From: Bin87 sp965220055
GTDB taxonomy: Bacteria; Chloroflexota; Dehalococcoidia; Lucifugimonadales; UBA3495
Length of the DNA stretch: 64,000 nucleotides
Reading direction: 5' to 3'
Assembly (NCBI GenBank): GCA_965220055.1
Contig: CBDCPE010000004.1
Coordinates: 186,001 to 250,000, forward strand
The translations under genes were made by a program, and so were the position numbers. This document shows, in pieces, positions 54,322 through 62,699 of the stretch; position 1 is the stretch's first letter, and every line of letters begins with the position of its first letter. The notes under the pieces are model-generated. The model was not told the DNA's origin and ran no database searches. It worked only from the letters and a program-made list of their open reading frames with translations.

Positions 54322-57300
54322 ATGATGGCTACGCAGGTGGATTTCTCGACGCTACTTCAACGCGTGGAAGACGAAACTATAGATTTTAAACAAACGGGGT
54401 ACGACATTACGCGGCCTGATCAGCGGTTGGGGCTCGTCAAGGACGTGATTTGCATGGCAAACACACCACGTGATGAAGTGTCCTACATAGTCTTGGGAGT
54501 AAAGAAATACCCAGACGGCAACTTTGATCTGGTCGGCTTGGATGGCCACGCTGATGAAGCAGACCTACAATCCCAATTTACGGACCGAGTTCACCCGATT
54601 CCACGGTTCCGATACGATCCGGTGTCGTATGGCGGGAAAGAATATGGTTTGATCACGATTTCCCCGGATCGGTTAGGCCCTTGTTTACCTACCAAAGATC
54701 ACGGCAATGCGCTCAGGCAGCATCATTTGTATTTCCGGAGGGGTTCGAAAAACGACGAGGCTTCGTCTCCGGAGGACTGGAGACGAGTGCTGGATTGGGT
54801 GAAGCCGGAAGGCGATCGGGACGCTTTAGCACACCGACCTGACTTGGATTCAGCAGGATGGGAAAGCTTAGTTGAATCTACTAGTGGGTTTACGAGCGCA
54901 AGAAAATACATGCTCGTTGCCGACCTCCCTGGTCCGTCCCTGTGCCCCAATGCGGATATTCTCGGTGCTGTAGATTGGTCGTTCGTCGTTGATTTTAACC
55001 CGACCAGCGATAAAACCGGCCTATTGGAGGCGGCTCGGTCTAGACTGGAATCTAGACGTAGCGTTCATCTGGTGGTCAAAGGTGACCGGCCGACGCTTAA
55101 CCTAGAAAGAGGCACGTACTGGTATTTCGCGCGTGGTCTGGAAGGCTCGGCGCAGTTTCCAGCAATTGGGGCGTGGCGTGAATGGTACCAAGAATACGGG
55201 AATGATTTGAGAGAGCAAATATCTCGCATGGCGAAGGCTACAACGCCCACTCCGGTCACCGTGGTGGTGGTGTCGTATGGACATGACTTGACTGAACATC
55301 TTCGGTCAGTGTTGGATAGCTTTTTGTCGGCGTATGGTCCCGGCGTCGATTTCGTCATGGTGACGGCCGACCCAGCTGACCTCCATGTGGTTGCGGCGGT
55401 CATGGGGGTAGAACCTATCGGTATGCCCCTGCACCACGTCTGTTCAGGATTGGAATCCTTGTTCAGGGTCCCTGATGACTACAATCCGGATCAAGTTACT
55501 TTGCCTTCGTCTTCTGGAGCGCCCATCTTGTTGGATATTTCAACCAACAACTGGATTCAGGAGGAGATTGAACTGGTCGACTTGAACGCGGGATTGTCGG
55601 AAGATAGGGACCGCCGCACAGGCGAGTCATTTTTGAAAGGCGAGGAAATCACATGGTACGAGCTGGGACTACATTATGATGTAGAACGAGATCGAACGAG
55701 AACCCTCAATCGTATGGTAGAGCGGGACCTCGGCGCACGACGTGGTATACGTATAAATCTATTCCACCAACCTGGATCCGGCGGGACTACGGTTGCGAGA
55801 CGGGTCATCTGGAATTTGCATGGAGATTATCCAGCGGGCATTTTGCGGCGCTGTTCTCCAAGGGAAACGATTGAGCGCCTTCAAAACATCGTGTCGCAAA
55901 CTGACCAGCCTGTCGTGCTTTTAGCCGACGGAGGAGACGTATCAAGCCGAGATTTGGACGAGTTGTTTGACTACGTGAAAGCGCGTCATTTACCGGTTGT
56001 GATATTGCAGGTGGTCAGGATATTCGGAACTCAATCTCCCAATCACAGGACGGTATTCCTCGAAAGTCAACTGACCGGGGGCGAAAGCAATAGGTTCGCC
56101 TACGTACTGTCTCGCGAAGTTCCACGAAGGACTGCTGAATTAAACGGAATCGCCACGACGGAACCAGAGCGGTTCAGGACGCCGTTTTATTATTGCCTGC
56201 AAGCTTTTGGTGAGGATTTCCTGCGGCTTGACACTTTTGTCCAGGCCCGGCTGGACGGACTGACCGATGTTCAAAAGAAGATCTTGGAGTTTTTGTCCAT
56301 CGCGCATCACTACGGCCATAAAACCGTTCCATCTAATGCGTTTGCCAATATGCTGGGTATTCCAGCAAACAGCGTGGTGGACCTAGCCGAATCGCTATCT
56401 GACAGAGGCTTGGACTTGGTCGTTGAGTCCGCAAAGACAGAATGGCGGACCTCGCACGACCTGATATCAACTGAAGTCTTACGTCAACTGTTGGCGTGGA
56501 ATGCATTGGATACTTCCGTTTGGAGGCAAAATCTGTCAGGCTCGGCAATCGAATTCGCCAGATTTTGCCGGGGCACAAGTCCTGTACCGGGTGAGGCGAT
56601 GCTTGACATTGTCCGTCGGACGTTCGTGTACAGAGATAACAACGAGTTGCTGGGTACGGAGCGTTCCGGCACGTCGCAGTTTGCTCAAATTGTCATAGAC
56701 ATACCGGTTCGGGAAGGCCGAGTCTCGGTGCTGCAGGCGCTTACCGATGCATTCCCTGATGAAGCCCATTTTTGGGCGCATTTGGGACGTCTCTATGCCG
56801 TAGAACTGAGGGACTATCCCAAGTCCATGGAGTGCATTGAGCACGCCCTCACTCTTCAACCTGACGACTCGGTGTTGCATCACATGAAGGGAATGGCACT
56901 TCGAGCGCAAGCTCTGGGTATGATCGGAGATCGTACCCAGCTATCGGCAGTGGTGCAGACCGCGAAGGACGCGAGCAGATCGTTCGAAATGGCCCGTGAG
57001 ACAAATCCTGATGACGAGCACGGTTACATCAGTGATGTGCAACTTATCAGCAGGGTACTCGACTACGCCGGTGCTCAACACGAGCAAGGATTGGTAGGTT
57101 ATTTGTCGTCGCCGGCCGTTGACCCTTACTTACAAGGAGGTCTAGGCAGAAGCGAAGACTTGCTTGAGCAGGTACGTGCAAATCGTGAAGGTCAAAACCC
57201 TAGTACGTATGAACAGGATTGTCGGGGACGCCTCGACAGTCTTTATGGAAGACACGATCGGGCTTTGCAGGTATGGGACAATCTTTTGCAGAGGAACGGT

Positions 57301-57987
57301 GTTTACTCTCCGCCGATCCGTCGCCAAATCGTGTGGACGTATCTAGCGCGCAAGGAGCGATCATGGGACGCCCTACCGGGGCGCGAAATAGTCAGGGCCA
57401 ACGAATTGCTGGAGCGTAACTTAGATCAAGAACCTTACAATGATAGAGATATGCGGATGTGGATCCAATCAGTTCGTCATTTACCGGCTACCCCGTCTGT
57501 TGAGGCGGTTATAGAGAAGGTAGCTTACTGGCAGGCGAATTCTGGATCTATAGAGTCAACGTACTATTTGTACGTCCTCAATGCAATTCTAGCCATTGAG
57601 GGATCGATTTTAGCGGCAGATTCTGCGCGCCAATACTTGGATGAGTGTCGAAGTCGGGCGAGGCTGAGACGAAACCGCACGAAGAGTTTCGAATGGCTAG
57701 GCCCGGGTGGACAACTGGCAAAATTGGTGCATCACTCTAGATTAGGGGACTGGGACCACTCGTTCGACTTCTGGACAAACACCAAGCCGCTGACGAGAGT
57801 CGGAGGCAGAATCTCTAGAATCCAAGGGTCTGAGGCAGGCCAAATTGACCTGGCAGGTAATTTGACGGCCTTTTTCGTGCCGGCCAAAAGCGGATTTGCA
57901 CACGGGCGGTCCGAAAATCAGGCGGTGGAATTCCATTTGGGTTTCAGCTATGACGGGCTGCGGGCGTGGGGTGTGACCGCTGTTTAA
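54322..57987 (+). CDS. SAMD9-like multidomain STAND NTPase
   Basis: The product has about 1221 residues (tandem ATGs at 54322 and 54325). Order of parts: residues 1-165, an AlbA_2/Schlafen-like domain (VEDETIDFKQTGYDI, LVKDVICMANTPRDEVSYIV LGVK); 165-430, a region that could hold the SIR2-like part (TVVVVSYGHDLTEHLRSVLD); near 435-455 GESFLKGEEITWYELGLHYD VERD; a P-loop near 480-490, INLFHQPGSGGTTVARRVIW, followed by LLADGGDV (Walker B-like); helices and TPR-like repeats to about 1060; and a C-terminal beta-rich OB-like tail. The P-loop with GSGGTT and the preceding segment are what I recognise from animal SAMD9/SAMD9L. That family and its bacterial relatives are predicted STAND-type NTPases that sense infection. 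Codons are more AT-rich than in its neighbours. No SAM domain is present. Confidence 0.7.
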   Translation: MMATQVDFSTLLQRVEDETIDFKQTGYDITRPDQRLGLVKDVICMANTPRDEVSYIVLGVKKYPDGNFDLVGLDGHADEADLQSQFTDRVHPIPRFRYDPVSYGGKEYGLITISPDRLGPCLPTKDHGNALRQHHLYFRRGSKNDEASSPEDWRRVLDWVKPEGDRDALAHRPDLDSAGWESLVESTSGFTSARKYMLVADLPGPSLCPNADILGAVDWSFVVDFNPTSDKTGLLEAARSRLESRRSVHLVVKGDRPTLNLERGTYWYFARGLEGSAQFPAIGAWREWYQEYGNDLREQISRMAKATTPTPVTVVVVSYGHDLTEHLRSVLDSFLSAYGPGVDFVMVTADPADLHVVAAVMGVEPIGMPLHHVCSGLESLFRVPDDYNPDQVTLPSSSGAPILLDISTNNWIQEEIELVDLNAGLSEDRDRRTGESFLKGEEITWYELGLHYDVERDRTRTLNRMVERDLGARRGIRINLFHQPGSGGTTVARRVIWNLHGDYPAGILRRCSPRETIERLQNIVSQTDQPVVLLADGGDVSSRDLDELFDYVKARHLPVVILQVVRIFGTQSPNHRTVFLESQLTGGESNRFAYVLSREVPRRTAELNGIATTEPERFRTPFYYCLQAFGEDFLRLDTFVQARLDGLTDVQKKILEFLSIAHHYGHKTVPSNAFANMLGIPANSVVDLAESLSDRGLDLVVESAKTEWRTSHDLISTEVLRQLLAWNALDTSVWRQNLSGSAIEFARFCRGTSPVPGEAMLDIVRRTFVYRDNNELLGTERSGTSQFAQIVIDIPVREGRVSVLQALTDAFPDEAHFWAHLGRLYAVELRDYPKSMECIEHALTLQPDDSVLHHMKGMALRAQALGMIGDRTQLSAVVQTAKDASRSFEMARETNPDDEHGYISDVQLISRVLDYAGAQHEQGLVGYLSSPAVDPYLQGGLGRSEDLLEQVRANREGQNPSTYEQDCRGRLDSLYGRHDRALQVWDNLLQRNGVYSPPIRRQIVWTYLARKERSWDALPGREIVRANELLERNLDQEPYNDRDMRMWIQSVRHLPATPSVEAVIEKVAYWQANSGSIESTYYLYVLNAILAIEGSILAADSARQYLDECRSRARLRRNRTKSFEWLGPGGQLAKLVHHSRLGDWDHSFDFWTNTKPLTRVGGRISRIQGSEAGQIDLAGNLTAFFVPAKSGFAHGRSENQAVEFHLGFSYDGLRAWGVTAV

Positions 57988-58156
57988 TACGGAGTACAAG
58001 AACCGCGGCCAAAACCCTATCGGTTCAGGTTGTGCAGGGATCCTTCTAACTGATTGGGGTCAGGCAGGAGCCGTAATGTATGCCATGATCAACGGGAATT
58101 CACTCCTTATATGATGCGATTGGCCGGCAGCCTTGTGGTCCGAGACACCGGCGCAG

Positions 58157-59956
58157 TTAGTGGATAGACGCAGCGTGAGGCCAAACCCGTACCGCGGCTT
58201 GGTGGAGACGCTTCCCCCGGTCGGCTATGGTGGCCTCGTCCCAACCTGATGGCGCGTTGTCCAGCAGGTCTTTGTTCAGGAACAACACGGTGTGTTTATC
58301 GAGGGTCTTCCGCTTCTCATGCCATGGGGCGTTGGATAATGCGGAATTGAGGCCTTGATTGACCAGGGTCAGATTACCAATGGAATGGATCAATCGGTTG
58401 CGCCTGGCAATCGTAGCGTCTTCATTATCATTCTCGGGCAAAGGCCAGCGGTCGCTTTGCCAACCCTGGGGTATGACGTGCTCGATGTGTAAATCTCGAG
58501 GTACGGCTTGGGTTTCTGCCCAGGCTGTACGCAGGTCGCCCTCGATACCCTGCAGGATCAGGTTGAGGCGTCCCGCAGTCAGCGACCAGTACAGAGGCTC
58601 CGAGATGAACGTATCCAATAGCGTCTGGTCGTCCGGCCACTGGTTGGCAAACGCGGTTTGGCGGCCCAGGTACTGCACAGTGGTTTCGCCGGCCTGGTCA
58701 GGGCCGGCTTTCTCCAGCTCGGCCACGAGCCCGATGAACAGTTGACCGTAGCTTCGGGCGGCCATTCCGCAAGCCATGCGTCGCACTAGGTAGCTCTCCA
58801 GCGCCGTGAGGCTTTTCAACAATTGTTGCCTCGGCGCGTCCGATGACAGCAACCAGAGCAGGGCGGGTATCACCACACCAACGCCCATGATCTGCCGACG
58901 GTAGAGAAACGGTTCAATATCAGGCAGGCTCCGCTGGTCGATTTGATGGTATATCTCGCCCAGTCGGCCGATGTCGTCGGCAATGTCGTGAATGGTTGCC
59001 CCGGTCTCTTCGGCCGCTTCGACGTAGTCATTAAAAGTAGCGAACTCGTTGTTTGCCTTGGTTTCCGATTGATTGCGGAGAGTCAGCCAGTTGTTGAGGT
59101 AAACATCGATACGGGGTCGCCGTTGATGTCCCCGCCCGATCGGATCGCGCCACCAGTCGCCGGCGAATGGCCACAGGCGATCTGCCTCCGCCGCTTCCGG
59201 ATCCCCACCGTCCTCACCCATGACACCGGCCTTGTACAGTATCTGGTTTTTGATCATGTCGGAAGGGAGCAGTGGCGTGCCGCGCGCGTTCAACGTCTCG
59301 AAGATCACGTGAGGATCGTCGCTGCTTCCCAGATCAATGACCACCAACTCGAGGTAGCTGCGGATGGTATTGTCCAGCGCGTCGGCGGCGGCGTTGCGTT
59401 TTCCATCGTCCTCGGGAAAATTCGACAACCACTGTTCTGTTTTGTTCTTGAAATAGTCGTGCGCGGCGACGATGCGGGAGTTCTTATACGCGGCGCTGGA
59501 GAGTTCGTTGTTCATCGCGTGGCGGAACGCCGCCTGGTCAAAAGTGGTCGGCCAGACCTTGTAGGCCAAATCGGGGTCGTTTCCGCGAAATGCCTCTGGC
59601 GTATGGACCAGAGAATCCAAGCGCACTGCAGGCCCTGGGTAGCCGTCACGCTCGAATACTTCCTGGACCGCGTCGATGAGCAGCTGCAGAGTGGTGAGCC
59701 GTTGTTGTCCATCGACAACGATGCGCGTTTCGATCCCTTGTATGAGGTTCAATCGCTGCTGGAGAACGATGGCGCCCATGAAATGGCGCCCGGCCTCTCC
59801 GGTTTCGATGATGGCCTCGGCCATATCGCTAACGTCCTCCCACAACGGCTCCCATTGGTCATCCTTGGTCCAAATGTATGGGCGTTGGAAAACCGGGACT
59901 TCGTAGCGCACGATTTTGAAAAAGATCTCCTGAGGGGTCAGGATAGAGGTTTGCAT
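58157..59956 (-). CDS. GmrSD-like DUF262/DUF1524 restriction protein
   Basis: From the ATG at 59956 (the frame is open to 60202) the 599-residue protein has the DUF262 ParB-like NTPase domain (YEVPVFQRPYIWTKDDQWEP LWEDV; RIVVDGQQRLTTLQLLIDAV) and the C-terminal DUF1524 His-Me finger nuclease (RDLHIEHVIPQGW; RLIHSIGNLTLVNQGLNSAL SN). Single-chain GmrSD proteins are type IV enzymes that cut modified phage DNA. All key motifs are present. It stands alone, divergent from the AbiE genes. Confidence 0.88.
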   Translation of the reverse strand: MQTSILTPQEIFFKIVRYEVPVFQRPYIWTKDDQWEPLWEDVSDMAEAIIETGEAGRHFMGAIVLQQRLNLIQGIETRIVVDGQQRLTTLQLLIDAVQEVFERDGYPGPAVRLDSLVHTPEAFRGNDPDLAYKVWPTTFDQAAFRHAMNNELSSAAYKNSRIVAAHDYFKNKTEQWLSNFPEDDGKRNAAADALDNTIRSYLELVVIDLGSSDDPHVIFETLNARGTPLLPSDMIKNQILYKAGVMGEDGGDPEAAEADRLWPFAGDWWRDPIGRGHQRRPRIDVYLNNWLTLRNQSETKANNEFATFNDYVEAAEETGATIHDIADDIGRLGEIYHQIDQRSLPDIEPFLYRRQIMGVGVVIPALLWLLSSDAPRQQLLKSLTALESYLVRRMACGMAARSYGQLFIGLVAELEKAGPDQAGETTVQYLGRQTAFANQWPDDQTLLDTFISEPLYWSLTAGRLNLILQGIEGDLRTAWAETQAVPRDLHIEHVIPQGWQSDRWPLPENDNEDATIARRNRLIHSIGNLTLVNQGLNSALSNAPWHEKRKTLDKHTVLFLNKDLLDNAPSGWDEATIADRGKRLHQAAVRVWPHAASIH

Positions 59957-60256
59957 TTCATCAACCCTTCGTGAGGTTAATAGATGTCGGGCGACGCGAT
60001 AAGCTTCCACGTCATTCAGGGACTGTCGGCGATCGGCTAGCAGCGCCGCGTGTTTCACCGCGAGCAATGTAATGCATGAGAGGATGCGGCGCAATTGGCC
60101 TGACAATGGTATGAGAGCGGCCTGGGGTATAGTAATAATCAGGCTTAAATAGGTCACTGGCCATGATATACGGTATAAAAGCTGTAATATTGAGAAGGCC
60201 ACTCACGCATTCAGGATTGTTATCAGATAGCCACCACTACGAAGCCAAAGCGCTCC

Positions 60257-61066
60257 TTGGCTGGGATCGAACTGGTCAGGATCCTCGCCTATGAGGGTGA
60301 TCGCATCTTCACGACAGAACGAGCGAGAGAACTGGCTCCGAGGGCTGGTCTGAGGGATGACTACGTCCTCGAGGCACTGCACCACCTGCGTCGTAATGAC
60401 TGGATCGTCCCCTTGCGGCGTGGACTCTATGCCCTGTCTTCCCTTGTTCCCGGCGTCGCAGCCGTCCACGAGTTCGAGGTGGCCATGGCGCTGGTTCAGC
60501 CTGCGGCCATTTCCCATTGGTCGGCCTTGAACTACCATGGTTTGACGGAGCAGATCCCGCGGCACGTATTTGTCCTCACCACTACGGATGTCTCCGTGCC
60601 GCGAAAGCGGACGTTGGAGAGTGCGGAAGGCAGGGGCGGTTATCCAGTGAAGGGTACGGTGTACCGGTTCGTCCAGGTGCGTCCCGAGCGCTATTTCGGT
60701 GTTGAAAGGATCTGGATGGGCGACGCCCGCGTGTCAATCACCAACTTGGAGCGGACCCTTCTGGACGGTCTCGCCATGCCGCAACACTGTGGGGGTTTCG
60801 GTGAGGTGATCCACGCCCTGGGGGAGGCTATGGACCAGCTCAATATTGAGCGCATCGCCGAATACGCTCAGCGGTTGGGTCCCGCCGTCGCCAAGCGAGC
60901 GGGGTGGGTCCTGGAACACCAGGGTTGTGAAGCGCCTCAGCTCGACGAATTGGCTGCTCTTCCCATCAAGGGGCACCGCAAGCTTGATCCAACCGGTCCC
61001 AGAAAGGGTGCGTACAACAATCGGTGGATGCTTCAGGAGAACCTGCCGGGAATGACGGGTCGATGA
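60257..61066 (+). CDS. abiEi: AbiEi-type antitoxin
   Basis: The protein has an N-terminal winged helix (LVRILAYEGDRIFTTERARE LA; LHHLRRNDWIVPLRRGLYAL) and the AbiEi C-terminal domain (AISHWSALNYHGLTEQIPRH VFVLTT; VSITNLERTLLDGLAMPQHC GG). AbiEi represses its operon and counters the AbiEii nucleotidyltransferase toxin (type IV system). TTG 60257 gives 269 residues; the family usually starts MKPKRSLAG, and the DNA has ACG-AAG-CCA-AAG-CGC there (60239), so the original ATG may have mutated to ACG. The stop overlaps the abiEii ATG. Confidence 0.85.
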   Translation: MAGIELVRILAYEGDRIFTTERARELAPRAGLRDDYVLEALHHLRRNDWIVPLRRGLYALSSLVPGVAAVHEFEVAMALVQPAAISHWSALNYHGLTEQIPRHVFVLTTTDVSVPRKRTLESAEGRGGYPVKGTVYRFVQVRPERYFGVERIWMGDARVSITNLERTLLDGLAMPQHCGGFGEVIHALGEAMDQLNIERIAEYAQRLGPAVAKRAGWVLEHQGCEAPQLDELAALPIKGHRKLDPTGPRKGAYNNRWMLQENLPGMTGR

Positions 61067-61723
61067 GGCCGCTGCGTATCCGTCTGCAGCAAGCGTGGCG
61101 TCGACTGGACCTGCAATCCTACGTCATCTGATTGACGCCAAATCGGCAAATATGGTTGACGCGGGACATCATCGAGCGGGACTACCTGCTCTCCTGGGTA
61201 TTGGCCGGTATCAGCACCGTGCCGGAGCTGAGGGAGACGCTGGTTTTCAAGGGCGTCACGGCGCTCAAGAAGTGTTACTTCGGAGATTACCGTTTCTCGG
61301 AGGACCTGGACTTCTCCGGATTGGAGGGAGTCCCAACGGGGGATGACTTGGTAGAAGCCATCGTCCGGGCGTGCGATGAAGCCTGTGTCTTGCTGCTTGA
61401 GTATGCCCAAGTGGAGATGCATTGTGAGCGCCATGTCGAGAACAACCCACATCCCGGTGGACAGGAGGCGTTTCGCATTCTGGTCAGGCTGCCGTGGCAT
61501 CCGCGACCGGATATTCCGATCAAAGTCGAGATCACCACAGATGAGCAAATCGCTTGGCCGGTGGAACGGCGCAGGGTGATTCACGAATACGGTGAGTCGC
61601 TGGAGGCGGAACTGCAAGTCTATTCCCCAACGGAGGTGGTGGCCGAGAAGCTGCGGGCGGCCCGGCAACAATTGGCGCGATTGGAGAACCGAGGGTGGAG
61701 CGTACCGGGCGCGGGACTACTAA
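61063..61723 (+). pseudogene. abiEii: AbiEii-type toxin gene, broken at both ends
   Basis: The ATG at 61063 overlaps the abiEi stop (ATGA) and gives MRPLRIRLQQAWRRLD, the family start. A TGA at 61129-61131 stops it after 22 codons; the same frame then continues IIERDYLLSWVLAGI, LVFKGVTALKKCYFGDYRFS EDLDFS (nucleotidyltransferase GS-like and D-x-D motif) and YSPTEVVAEKLRAARQQ. About 40 extra bases lie between RRLD and IIERDY and include the TGA. The 3' end is cut by an IS5 element at about 61724, losing the C-terminal third. A TTG at 61132 could restart translation, but the product would still be truncated. Confidence 0.8.
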
Positions 61724-62694
61724 GAGCCTATCCTAATAACTCGTGAAAACTCGCGCTCCCGTTCTGGGAAGCCCAGGTGGGGTTACGTTTAGACTGGGGC
61801 CATGACCAAAGCGAAAGACCCCAAGCCGCCACGTCCCAAGCGGGCTGGCCCAGCCAACAAGACCAATCCCACCACCGGCGGTTTCCAGATTTCCGACGAA
61901 CTCTGGGAGGTGCTGGCGCCCCTGATCCCCGAGCATGTGAACACCCACCGGTTCGGCGGCGGCCGGCCCCGGGTTCCCGACCGCACCTGCGCCAATGGCA
62001 TCTTCTACGTGCTGCGCACCGGCTGCCAGTGGAAAGCCCTGGACGCCACGGGCATCTGTTCCGGGTCCACCGCCCACCTGCACTTTCAGGAATGGGTTGC
62101 CGCTGGAGTGTTCCTGGAGCTGTGGCGGGTGGGACTGGAACGCTATGACGAACTGAAGGGGCTGGACTGGAGTTGGCTGAGTATGGACGGCGCCATGACC
62201 AAATCGCCCTTGGGCGGGGAAAAAAACCGGCCCCAATCCCACTGACCGCGGCAAATGCGGGGTCAAGCGTAGCCTGTTGACCGAAGCCCAGGGCATTCCG
62301 GTGGGTCTGGCGGTGGACGGGGCCAACCGTCATGACATGAAGCTGGTGCGGGCCACGGTGGACAGCCTGCCCGTGCCGCGACCGGCGCCCAGTCCAGAGC
62401 ATCCCCAGGGGATGGGCCTGGACAAGGGCTACGACTTCGCAGAGGTGCGCCGCACCCTGGACGAGTTCGGCTTCACGGCCCACATCCGCAGTCGAGGCGA
62501 AGAGGCTCAAGCCATCAAGCGGGAGGCCGGTTTCAAAGCCCGGCGTTGGGTGGTGGAACGCACCCATAGTTGGCTGAACCGTTTCCGGCGCATTCTGGTT
62601 CGTTGGGACAAGTCCCCCGACAACTACATCGCCTTTCTTCACTTCGCCTGCGCCCTCATCGCCCTCAGAGCCGCCGGATTATTAGGATAGGCAC
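61724..62694 (+). mobile_element. IS5-family element in abiEii
   Basis: Ends GAGCCTATCCTAATAA and, inverted, GTGCCTATCCTAATAA lie at 61724 and 62694, with TAA on both outer sides as a probable 3-bp duplication. Confidence 0.85.
61802..62690 (+). pseudogene. IS5-family transposase, frameshifted
   Basis: The first frame (ATG 61802) has FQISDELWEVLAPLIPEH, GIFYVLRTGCQWKALDATG and WSWLSMDGAMTKSPLGGE, then runs into a stop at 62245; the second continues LTEAQGIPVGLAVDGANRHD (second Asp), GLDKGYDFAEVRRTL and RRWVVERTHSWLNRFRRILV (Glu). At the junction this copy has GGGG-AAAAAAA where the copy at 17543 has GGG-AAAAAAA, so one inserted G explains the break. Confidence 0.85.
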
Positions 62695-62699
62695 TAATA

